This document shows, piece by piece, positions 8,375 through 17,479 of a stretch of 64,000 nucleotides of DNA. The first letter of the stretch is position 1. Every line of letters starts with the position of its first letter. The notes beneath the pieces were generated by a model. It saw only the letters and a program-made list of their open reading frames with translations. It was not told the DNA's origin and made no database searches. The translations under genes were made by a program, and so were the position numbers. This DNA comes from JACDCY01 sp964350145 (GTDB lineage Bacteria > Gemmatimonadota > Gemmatimonadetes > Gemmatimonadales > Gemmatimonadaceae), in NCBI GenBank assembly GCA_964350145.1, contig CAYGJL010000007.1, positions 1 through 64,000 on the forward strand. The letters are read 5' to 3'.

Positions 8375-9075
8375 GGCAGGGGTAAGGTATGCCGCGGATT
8401 GGAGCGGGCAACTTGCAGCCCGGCCACCCACGTCTGCGCCGCGCTCCCGATCTCGTCCAGCACCTCGGCGTCGGTTCTTCCGGACGACTTGAGCACGTGA
8501 AAGCCGTGATCTGCGCCCTCGATCCAATGCATATCCCAGCGCGTCGTCACTCCGCTCAGCGCGGTCCGCATGAGATCGCGCCGGCACAGAGCGTCGCGAG
8601 TGCCGTTGAAGCAGAGGACCGGCACCTCGATCCGTGGAAGATGCTTGTCGCGCAGCTGCTCGGGCTTGCCGGCGGGATGCAGCGGGTAGGCCAGGAGAAG
8701 CAGGCCGTCGCACGCCAAGCCCTCGGCGGCGAGCATCGAGGCTGCCCGGCCTCCCATGGAGCGCCCACCGATGAGCAGGAGGCCGGGGTCTACTTCCTGC
8801 CGCGCGCGAGCGACGACGGCTGCGAAACAGTCCTGGAGACGCGGCATCGGGTCGGGTCGCCCGGACCTCTTTTCCTTGTAGAGGAAGTTGAACCTGACGA
8901 CGGTGATCCCGCGGGAGCGAAGCTCCGCTGCCAGCTGGCCCATGCCGCGGTCATCCATGTTGCCGCCCGCGCCGTGGGCGCAGACGAATAGGGCTCCCAG
9001 GTCCGCCGCGGTCGGAGGCTCGAGTACGGCCGTCGTTTCGTCCGTGCCGACCGTAACCCGCCAGCTCGTCGCCAT
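8371..9075 (-). CDS. Alpha/beta hydrolase, dienelactone-hydrolase/KANL3-Tex30-like
   Basis: The product is 234 residues with a CAHGAGGNMDD oxyanion loop, a nucleophile elbow GGRSMGGR near residue 104, an acidic residue in FNGTRDALC and a histidine in EGADHGFHV. Together these form a plausible Ser-Asp-His triad. There is no signal peptide, so it acts in the cytoplasm; the substrate is unknown. It is the first gene of the leftward carboxylase operon and overlaps the carboxyltransferase start by ATGA. Confidence 0.85.
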   Translation of the reverse strand: MATSWRVTVGTDETTAVLEPPTAADLGALFVCAHGAGGNMDDRGMGQLAAELRSRGITVVRFNFLYKEKRSGRPDPMPRLQDCFAAVVARARQEVDPGLLLIGGRSMGGRAASMLAAEGLACDGLLLLAYPLHPAGKPEQLRDKHLPRIEVPVLCFNGTRDALCRRDLMRTALSGVTTRWDMHWIEGADHGFHVLKSSGRTDAEVLDEIGSAAQTWVAGLQVARSNPRHTLPLP

Positions 9076-9123
9076 GAAGAAAAGGTAAGTGCCGGCCTCT
9101 CTTTTCAGGCGGGGGCCGGCCTC

Positions 9124-9155
9124 TATACTATGAACAACAGCGAGGAGGTCCGCCC
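9124..9155 (+). promoter_or_regulatory. -10-like box and strong ribosome binding site of the ankyrin gene
   Basis: TATACT at 9124-9129 resembles a -10 box. A strong Shine-Dalgarno AGGAGG follows, 7 bases before the ATG at 9156, and it decides that start. The -35 region (CTTTTC) is poor. Just upstream, GCCGGCC (9091-9097) can pair with GGCCGGC (9114-9120). Confidence 0.45.
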
Positions 9156-10250
9156 ATGCCCGAGGCGTTGCCGTTCACCGCGACCATCGACGAGTACAAG
9201 CAGCAGGCGAAGGCGCTCTTCAAAGCGATCCTCGCCGGTGAGGAGTCGGCGCACTGGCGGTTCAAGTGGATCCACCCCCGCTTTCGCGGGCATCCCGTGA
9301 GCGCCGTTCGCACGACGACTCTCGCGCCGGCGGACGCCCAGCTCGTGCTCGCGCGCGAGTACCACTTCGAGAATTGGGACGAGCTGACGAGGTTCGCCGA
9401 AGCGGTGCGCGAAGACGGTGCGGTCGCGCGGTTCGAGACCGCGGTTGACGCCATCGTCTCCGGCGACATTGACACGCTGCGTCTCATGCTGGAGAAAGAT
9501 CCGGAGCTGGCGCATGCGCGCTCGTCCCGCAGCCACCACGCGACACTGCTGCATTACCTCGCCGCCAACGGCGTAGAAGACCACCGGCAGAAGACGCTGC
9601 CCAACGCCGTCGCCATCGCGCAGCTGCTGTTGAGCGCCGGGGCCGAGCCAAACGCGCTGGCCGACATGTACGACGAGAAGTGCACGACGCTCAGCATGCT
9701 GGTGTCGAGCTCCCCGCCGCACGCCGCCGGCCTCCAGGGCGCGCTGGCCGAGACGATGCTCGATCACGGCGCGGCGCTCGACGGTTCCGGCACCGCCTAT
9801 CAATCCGCTCTCATGACCGCGCTCAATTCTGGGTTCGTGGACACCGCAGAGATGCTCGCCGGGCGCGGCGCGCGCGTCAACACGCTACCGGCGGTGGCAG
9901 GTCTGGGGCGAACGACTGAGGTAGCCCGGATGCTGCCGCACGCCGACCCGCACGACCGGCAGGCGGCGCTCGCCCTCGCGGCGCAGCTCGGACACGCCGA
10001 GGTCGTGCGCCTGCTACTCGACGCCGGCGTGGATCCGAGTGTGTACAATCCGGAGGGCTTCCACTCGCACGGCACGCCGCTGCATCACGCGGTATGGTCG
10101 AATCGCGGCGACGTCGTGCGCATGCTCGTCGAGTGCGGCGCCCGGCTCGACATGAGGGACAAGGTCTACGAGGGAACGCCGCTCGACTGGGCCGTATACG
10201 GCGAGCGGACGGAGCTGGCGGAATACCTCCGGGAGAAAGGCGCGAGCTAA
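9156..10250 (+). CDS. Ankyrin-repeat protein
   Basis: This 364-residue soluble protein has an N-terminal helical region (EYKQQAKALFKAI, ENWDELTRFAEAV) followed by ankyrin repeats from about residue 105 to the end. Typical repeat segments are TLLHYLAANG, IAQLLLSAGAEPNAL, VVRLLLDAGVDPSV, GTPLHHAVWSNRGDVVRMLV and GTPLDWAVYGERTELAEYL. It lacks a signal peptide and any catalytic motif. Ankyrin repeats mediate protein-protein contacts; the partner is unknown. It diverges from the carboxylase operon. Confidence 0.9.
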   Translation: MPEALPFTATIDEYKQQAKALFKAILAGEESAHWRFKWIHPRFRGHPVSAVRTTTLAPADAQLVLAREYHFENWDELTRFAEAVREDGAVARFETAVDAIVSGDIDTLRLMLEKDPELAHARSSRSHHATLLHYLAANGVEDHRQKTLPNAVAIAQLLLSAGAEPNALADMYDEKCTTLSMLVSSSPPHAAGLQGALAETMLDHGAALDGSGTAYQSALMTALNSGFVDTAEMLAGRGARVNTLPAVAGLGRTTEVARMLPHADPHDRQAALALAAQLGHAEVVRLLLDAGVDPSVYNPEGFHSHGTPLHHAVWSNRGDVVRMLVECGARLDMRDKVYEGTPLDWAVYGERTELAEYLREKGAS

Positions 10251-10298
10251 GCAACCCCGACCGATGAGCAAGCGTTGTCATGTTGGGTTCGACTTCGG

Positions 10299-10457
10299 GC
10301 GGAGGACCCTTGCGGCCTCAGGACTAACAGCCATCGCGGATCGGCGATTAATCGAGGACTGAGGATCGCGGAATGCCTTTCTCCTCAGTCCTCACTTAGT
10401 CGTCGATCGTCGATTGTAGTTGGTCCTGAGGCCGCAAGGGTCCGCAATCCGCAATCG
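10299..10457 (+). repeat. Long inverted-repeat element, copy B
   Basis: This is the shortest copy. The left arm (10299-10365) and right arm (10382-10457) are reverse complements around a 16-base loop, giving a potential stem of about 65-70 bp. The left arm carries ACAGCCATCG and the right arm (reverse complement) ACTACAATCG, as in copy A, so both have the same orientation. The outer end of the right arm extends through CGATTGCGGATTGCGGA. It lies between the ankyrin gene and the M90 peptidase gene and contains no ORF. Confidence 0.92.
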
Positions 10458-10516
10458 TCGTCACCGCCACCGCCACCAGCGGCCGGCTGAGACTTACCCA
10501 CCCTTAGCTTTACCGC

Positions 10517-11305
10517 ATGGTATTCGGCTTGTCGCGTCGGCGGCGCGAGCGACTCCGCTCGACGCCGGCGCCGCCCTCCTGGCGCGCGATCCTCGCGCAA
10601 AATCTTTCCATTTTTCGGCGCCTGCCTCCCGAGGACCAGGCCGAGTTGCTCGGGCACGTTCATGTCTTTCTCGCGGAGAAGCACTTCGAGGGCTGCGGCG
10701 GACTGGAGCTGACCGAGGAGATCCGGGTCACGATCGCCGCCCAGGCGAGCGTCCTCCTGCTGCACCGCGAGACCGACTACTACCCTGAGCTGACCTCGAT
10801 CCTCGTGTATCCGTCGGGATACGTCGCGCGCGAGGAGCGGTACGTGGGCGGGGGAATCTGGGAGGAGGGTGGCGAGGATCGACTCGGCCACACGGCGCCG
10901 GGGATGAACGCGCTGGTGCTCGCCTGGGATTCGGCGCGGCACGGGGCCGCCGACCCCGCGAGCGGAGCGAACCTCATCCTGCACGAGTTCGCCCACCAGC
11001 TCGACTTCGAGAATCGCGAGGTGGACGGCGTGCCCGCGCTGGACACGCGCGGCGAGTACGTCGCCTGGGCGCGCATCATGAGCGCGGAGTTCGAAGATTT
11101 GCGGCGCGCGCAGGACGCGGAAACGCCGACGCTGCTCGACACGTACGGCGCGACCAACCCCGCCGAGTTCTTCGCCGTCTGCACGGAAGCTTTCTTCGAG
11201 CGGCCCAGGGCGCTCCGCTCGAGGCATCCAGCGCTGTACGCGGAGCTGCGCAGATTCTTTCGGCAGGACCCAGCCGCGTACTCCGCTGAGCGTGCGCCCG
11301 ACTGA
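10517..11305 (+). CDS. Zinc-dependent peptidase of the M90 (MtfA/YeeI) family
   Basis: The 262-residue protein has the zinc-binding HEFAHQLD motif near residue 157 and a downstream glutamate-bearing segment (NPAEFFAVCTEAFFE). It matches the M90 family's MtfA layout, which includes FLAEKHFEGCGG and the ILVYPSGYV strand. E. coli MtfA is a cytoplasmic aminopeptidase-like protein that also binds the regulator Mlc; whether that holds here is unknown. There is no signal peptide. It stands alone, preceded by repeat copy B. Confidence 0.9.
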   Translation: MVFGLSRRRRERLRSTPAPPSWRAILAQNLSIFRRLPPEDQAELLGHVHVFLAEKHFEGCGGLELTEEIRVTIAAQASVLLLHRETDYYPELTSILVYPSGYVAREERYVGGGIWEEGGEDRLGHTAPGMNALVLAWDSARHGAADPASGANLILHEFAHQLDFENREVDGVPALDTRGEYVAWARIMSAEFEDLRRAQDAETPTLLDTYGATNPAEFFAVCTEAFFERPRALRSRHPALYAELRRFFRQDPAAYSAERAPD

Positions 11306-11326
11306 GGGCGCTGCCACTGTCTGCTG

Positions 11327-11605
11327 ATGTCGGATCAGCTTGATCGCCTCCGCCACACCCTCGGATCGTCCTACCAGCTCGAAGTACTGGTGGGAACAGG
11401 AGGCATGGCGTCGGTGTATCGCGCGACCGACGTGCGACACAACCGCAAGGTGGCGGTCAAGGTGCTGCACCCCGATCTCGCGAGCTCCGTAAGCTCCGAG
11501 CGGTTCACGGCCGAGGTGCTGCTCACTGCGAGCCTGCAGCACCCGCACATTCTGCCGCTGCACGACTCGGGCGGGCACGACGACCTCCTGCACTACAGTA
11601 GTAGT
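11327..11605 (+). pseudogene. Truncated Ser/Thr protein kinase (PknB-like) fragment
   Basis: The first about 90 codons encode kinase subdomains I-III: glycine loop VGTGGMASVYRATD, the VAVKVLHPDLA lysine strand, and the ERFTAEVLLTASLQHPHIL helix followed by PLHDSG. Similarity stops abruptly after GHDDLLHY. The frame runs on to 11914, but that part is unrelated and lies opposite the cupredoxin gene. The catalytic HRD, DFG and C-lobe are absent, so it cannot be an active kinase. The next 110 bases (11606-11717) hold no recognisable gene. Deletion or rearrangement probably removed the remainder. Confidence 0.75.
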
Positions 11606-11717
11606 TCACGATCAGGACTCGCTTGCGTCTACCCGACCGACCCCGCCTCGAAAAGTTGCGCCAGAAGCTACTGGCGGACTGCGGCGACCGAAAGCGCGAG
11701 TCTTATCCGCGCGCGGA

Positions 11718-12364
11718 TTACCGCGGGTGGCGCTGCACCGCCGCGCGGAGATTCATCGGCACGCCGTACTCCAGTGTCAGCTCGACGCGCACGGCGCCGT
11801 TGGCGCCAACTGCGACAACCTGATCCTGTGTCCGCAGTCGCCGATGCCACGTGCGGAGGTGATAGGTACCCGGCGCCACACCAGCAACCTCGAACCGGCC
11901 TTCGTCGTCCGTGACGGTGCGATACGGCGACGCGACCACGACGACATAGGCCACCATCTCCGGATGCACGTGACAGAAGATCACGTGGACGCCTTCCGCT
12001 TTGAAGGCGAAGCTGCGCCGCTCGCCCTGCGGGTACGTGCCGAGGTCGAAACCGCCGGCGCCCATGCTGGGGCTGAAGACGTTGTGCATCACGGGATCGC
12101 TGTTCGGGAAGGACACAGTCGATCCCGGGGAGACGACGATGACGGACGGCACGAACCGCAGACCGAGCTGATCGATCTGGGCGCCAGCCGGCTCGACGGC
12201 CGGCACCTGAGTTGACGCGGTGGGAATCAGATACACGACGACGCCACGTATTCCCGGCGCTGGAGTGGTGACCGCTCCGGAAACGACGCCGGACTGCGCG
12301 GTCAGGCGCGCGGGCAAGGAAAAAAGTGCGCCAGTGAGGACGACGCCAGCCATCAGCCGACCTT

Positions 12365-12368
<4 letters not shown>
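11718..12368 (-). CDS. Secreted cupredoxin-like (methylamine-utilization type) copper protein
   Basis: The product (216 residues) has a Sec signal peptide (MKGRLMAGVVLTGALFSLPA). A cupredoxin-type domain has candidate copper ligands: His in DPVMHNVFS near residue 112, then Cys, His and Met in FCHVHPEM near residues 151-158. It is followed by a carboxypeptidase-regulatory-like beta domain (GRFEVAGVAPGTYHLRTWH). It probably acts as a periplasmic copper electron carrier or copper-binding protein. The ATG overlaps the stop of the sigma54 regulator as ATGA, so it is translated from the two-component operon and may also be a sensor partner or target. Confidence 0.8.
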
Positions 12369-13737
<1,369 letters not shown>

Positions 13738-13762
<25 letters not shown>

Positions 13763-16059
13763 GTTGCACCCATGGGTTGGAGGGGGATGCTGACGATGAA
13801 CCGGCAGCCGCCGTCGGGTGGCGTGTCGACGGCGATGACGCCACCATGGCGATCGACGATGCTGCGGCACACCGTGAGGCCGAGGCCAGTGCCGTGCCCG
13901 GGTCCCTTCGTCGTGAAAAAGGGATCGAAGACGCGCTCGCTCAGCTCGGGCGCCAGCCCGTGGCCAGTATCTCGGACCTCGATCTCCACCGCTTCCCCGT
14001 CGGCGCTACGCCGGATGGACAGCGTCACGGTCCCGTCCGGCGGCGTGGCATCTACCGCGTTGAGCAGCAGATTGACGATGACGGTTTCGATGGCTTTCTC
14101 ATACCCGATGACGTCGGGCACGCCGGTCTCGACGTCGAGCCGTAGATGCAAACGGCGCGTCGCCATCGTCCGGTTGAGGAGCGCCACGGTGCTCTCGGCA
14201 AGCGCGCCGAGCGCGATGGGCCCCGCTTCGCCGCGGTCGTCCCGCGCGAACCGCAACAGGCTCGTTGTCAGCTGTCGCAGCCGCGCCACGTGTTGCTGTA
14301 GCACGTCGAGGTCTGCAGCCAGCGAGGTATCGCTCCACTTCCCCAGTACGTCACGTTGCATGCACTCGATGCGGTTGCCGATGATGGCCAGCGGGTTGTT
14401 GATCTCGTGCGCCAGCCCGGCCGCCATGACGCTGATGGCCGCCAACCGTTCTGACCGCCGCATCTGGTCCTCGAGGCGGGACTGCAGCCGGTTGTCGCGG
14501 ACGATGTAGGAAGAGCCGAGCGCGTCACCATCTGCGCCGACGATTAGCGTGGCCGTGAGACTTGTCTGAATGGTCGCGCCGTCCTTGGCGAGCACTTCGG
14601 TGAGAAAGTTCACCACCGCGTGCTCCCGCTCCAGCTCATGCCGCATCGCCGCATGCTCGCGGCGGGCCCGCTCGCCGCTGGGCCGGAGAAGGGCATTGAT
14701 ATCCCGGCCCAGGGCCTCCGACGCCGAGTAGCCGAGGAGCCGCTCGGCGCCGCCGTTCCAGATGGTGACGACGCCGGAAGGGTCGAGCCCGATGATGCCG
14801 TCGGCGGAATGCTTGAGAATGTCGGTCAACTCGGCGTGGGTGTGCTCGAGCAGGCGGGTTCGCTCCGCGATGAGCGCTTCTCGCTGCGCGCGATGCCGCG
14901 CGACCTGTTCGGCCACCTGCGCGAAGTCATTCGCTAGATCCTCGAACTCGTCATTCGTCTCGACGCTCGGCTGTCGCACGGGTTCGCCACGGGCGAGCTG
15001 CCAGGCGGCATCGCGAATCCGGAAGATCGGTTTGGTGAACTCGTTCGCCGCGAGCAGGGCGAGGCCCACCACGACCAGCGTCGCCAAGCCCGCGGCGAGG
15101 AGGACGAGCAACACGAACGAGCGCGCTGGCGCTGCGACCGTGGCGATGGGCACGACGCGATAGAGCGAGAGTCTGGCCCTGGAAGACGGACCCAGCGAGA
15201 GGGGCCGGAAACTGACCAGCTTCCGGTCGGGCGTCATCACCGTGCCAGCGCGTCCCGAGGTGATAGCTGATGCGACGTCGTCCGGAAAGTCGCTGCGCAC
15301 GCTCAGCCGATCGTGCGCGGCCAGGAGGGTCGCCCAGTTGCGCTTGCGAAATGAGTGATACAGAAAGTGCCCGTCGCCGTCGACCAGTCCCGTGATGCCG
15401 CCGAATCCCGCCGACGCATGATCGAGACGCGAGAAGAGCGCCGAGGCGTACGCCTCGCCGACCACGACACCGCGGAATTCGCCGTTCGACGCGTGCACGG
15501 GAAGCAGGATGGCTACCGCCGGCATCGGTTTCCGGACGACGGGATCTTCGGGGCCCGCCACCTCGATGGCGAAGAGCAATCGCGTGTGCGGCTGGAGTGA
15601 GCTGGCGCGCCAGGCGTAGTACTCGCCCCCCTCCATCTCCTCTACGTTCAGCGGCGGACTCGACGCGCGCACGAGCGACCGGTAGCGGCCGTCGGCGTCG
15701 ATGAGCTTCGCCTGGTACAGCGACGGCTCGGTGGCAAGGAGCGTCCGCACGATACGTTCGGCGTCCAGGCGCTCACGCGCGGAGACAGCGCCGGCGCTGA
15801 GCAACGGCCCCAACACGACGTTGGCGATGAGGTTCATGTGACCTTCCGTCGAGCTGAGCCTGAGCGCAGTCTCGGCCTCGGCCATCTCGAGGTCGTGCTC
15901 GAGCGTATTGCGCGCACTGGCTTCGATCTGAGACACCGTCTCGCGCGCGCCAATGAATGACACGACAGCCAGCGGTCCAAGCGCCACGAGTGCGAATGCG
16001 ATCGCGAGCTTGACGCGGATGCTTAACCGCGGGAAAAGCTTGTTGACGTTGATCATCAA
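13738..16059 (-). CDS. Membrane sensor histidine kinase with periplasmic Cache-like domain and PAS domain
   Basis: This 773-residue kinase has TM1 at about 20-40, a large periplasmic region (about 45-310, Cache-like), and TM2 at about 315-340. These lead to HAMP, a PAS domain (HSADGIIGLDPSGVVTIWN), a HisKA domain with the phospho-His in GLAHEINNPLAI, and HATPase boxes (NLLLNAVDATP, DTGHGLA, GTGLGLTV). The HEINNPL form is typical of NtrB/DctB-type kinases paired with sigma54 activators, and the partner lies directly downstream. The ligand is unknown. It is transcribed away from the respiratory island. Confidence 0.92.
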
Positions 16060-16150
16060 CGGCCGTCGGTTGCAGCCATGCGCGGTGCATACCGCATTCT
16101 AGGCACCAGTGCGGAAGGGTTATCCGTCAAGTCAATATGTAGCGCGGTGG

Positions 16151-16163
16151 CACTTGGCAAGTG
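16151..16163. promoter_or_regulatory. Palindrome CACTTG-G-CAAGTG, possible operator
   Basis: This is a perfect 6-base dyad around one central base, located about 90 bases upstream of the sensor kinase start and 330 bases upstream of the FeS gene. Its size suits a dimeric regulator, but no regulator is identified. Confidence 0.35.
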
Positions 16164-16237
16164 AAAAAACGCTACTGCGTCTGGTGACGCGACGGTGCGC
16201 CACGCGCTGTCACAGTGCGCCATGCAATGTCCCAGCT

Positions 16238-16264
16238 GCGCGCGCCGCGCAGCGCGGCGCGCGC
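16238..16264. repeat. Perfect GC palindrome (13 bp arms, 1-base centre)
   Basis: GCGCGCGCCGCGC is followed by A and its exact reverse complement. It can form an extremely stable hairpin in the leader of the rightward operon. No gene ends here and no T-run follows, so it is not an ordinary terminator. Confidence 0.7.
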
Positions 16265-16489
16265 TGGAGCGGGGACGCGATTCTCGAGGCGCAACGCATT
16301 GTCCGGCCGCCGCTTACGCCAAGGCGCACAGGCGTGGTGACCGTGACTCGCACCGCGGCGCGGCACGTGCCTGTGTAGCCGCCGTGCGGGACCGCGCGTC
16401 CACGCGGCGCCGCAGATCAACGGGCGAGCGGGCGGGCTCGGGGTCGCTGCCGCCACGACTGCACTCTGGACAGAAGCGATCGCAAACCG

Positions 16490-17479
16490 ATGACGATGCA
16501 GCGACGTGATTTCCTGCGGGCGGGCTTGGGAGCGGCGGGCGGAGTGGCGGCTGGTGTCGGGGCCACGAGCTTGTTGCAGTCCGGCCCCGCCGCGGACGGG
16601 GCCCTGAGTAACCCGGGCGCGGGCAGACTCGCGCTCACGGCGGAGGGAGAGTTGGTGGCCGTGTTGGCGGGTTCGCCCGCGACCAGCCCCCCACCGCTCC
16701 CGGAGCAGGTAAGGAGAGGAGTTCCCGGACGTAAGTGGGTCATGGTGATCGATCTCGCCGCGTGCGACGGATGCGCGAAATGCGTCACGGCGTGCGGCGA
16801 CGCGCATTTCGTCCCACCTGATCGCCAGTGGCTGCGGATCTTCCAGATGAAGGATTCCGAGAACGGCGCTCCCTACTGGTTCCCGCGCCCGTGTTTCCAC
16901 TGTGACGATCCGCCGTGCACACGAGTGTGCCCGGTCAGTGCGACATTCAAGCGGCAGGACGGAATCGTGCTGGTGGACTCCGATCGATGCATCGGTTGCC
17001 GGTTCTGCATGGCCGCCTGCCCCTACTCCGTGCGGACGTTCAACTGGGGCCGCCCGGACAATTCTCCCGAAGCTGTCGCGCGCGGCTATTCACCCGAGTG
17101 GGGCTATCCCAGGCGTGTAGGGACAACGGAGAAATGCGACTTCTGCCCCGACATGGCACGCGAGGGAAAACTTCCGCATTGCGCCGGGGCATGCCCAATG
17201 GGGGCGATCTGGTTCGGCGATGAGAACGAAGACGCTGTCTCCAACGGCCCTGATGAAGCACATGCCGACAGCGGACAGGGCGCGGAGGCGGGCGCCGGAC
17301 CAGCAACCCGAACCGTCAGGTTATCGCAGCTCCTGCGAGACAAAGGTGGGTACCGCTACCTCGAAGATCTCGGAACGAAACCACGCGTCTATTACCTGCC
17401 GCCGGTAAATCGGCGCTACCCAGCCCCCGGCGAACCCGATGCCAAGCAGCGCCCCCAAGCGCACGAAGCGCAGCGATGA
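16490..17479 (+). CDS. Tat-exported four-cluster ferredoxin subunit (DmsB/PsrB/HybA type)
   Basis: The 329-residue product has a twin-arginine signal (MQRRDFLRAGLG). Four [4Fe-4S] ligand sets follow: CDGCAKCVTAC near residue 96, CFHCDDPPCTRVCP, CIGCRFCMAACP, and CDFC paired with CAGACP. Such subunits pass electrons between a periplasmic catalytic or cytochrome partner and an NrfD quinone protein. It overlaps the next gene, an NrfD fusion, by ATGA. No molybdopterin subunit is adjacent, so the electron partner may be the cytochrome domains of that fusion. An Asp/Glu/Ala-rich insert lies near residues 245-270. Confidence 0.92.
   Translation: MTMQRRDFLRAGLGAAGGVAAGVGATSLLQSGPAADGALSNPGAGRLALTAEGELVAVLAGSPATSPPPLPEQVRRGVPGRKWVMVIDLAACDGCAKCVTACGDAHFVPPDRQWLRIFQMKDSENGAPYWFPRPCFHCDDPPCTRVCPVSATFKRQDGIVLVDSDRCIGCRFCMAACPYSVRTFNWGRPDNSPEAVARGYSPEWGYPRRVGTTEKCDFCPDMAREGKLPHCAGACPMGAIWFGDENEDAVSNGPDEAHADSGQGAEAGAGPATRTVRLSQLLRDKGGYRYLEDLGTKPRVYYLPPVNRRYPAPGEPDAKQRPQAHEAQR

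Larger units (their letters stand above)
16060..16489. other. Divergent intergenic region between sensor kinase and FeS/NrfD operon
   Basis: I see no supported gene in these 430 bases. They separate divergent genes, so they should hold promoters for both. Visible structure is a 13-base palindrome at 16151-16163 and a very GC-rich 27-base palindrome at 16238-16264. I found no convincing sigma54 -24/-12 pair by eye. Confidence 0.6.

Noticed and set aside
6770..8500. Long open frame (576 codons) on the plus strand opposite the carboxyltransferase gene
   Set aside because: Antisense shadow of a clear PccB-like gene; its protein has no recognizable motif.
10280..10295. GGGTTCGACTTC resembling a tRNA T-arm
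   Set aside because: No acceptor, D or anticodon stems can be built around it.
16141..16175. TGGCAC near 16148 as a sigma54 -24 element
   Set aside because: The matching -12 TTGC is not at the required spacing.
16172..16900. Minus-strand frame of 242 codons across the island's first promoter region
   Set aside because: It runs opposite the Tat signal and first cluster motif of the ferredoxin gene and has no family features.
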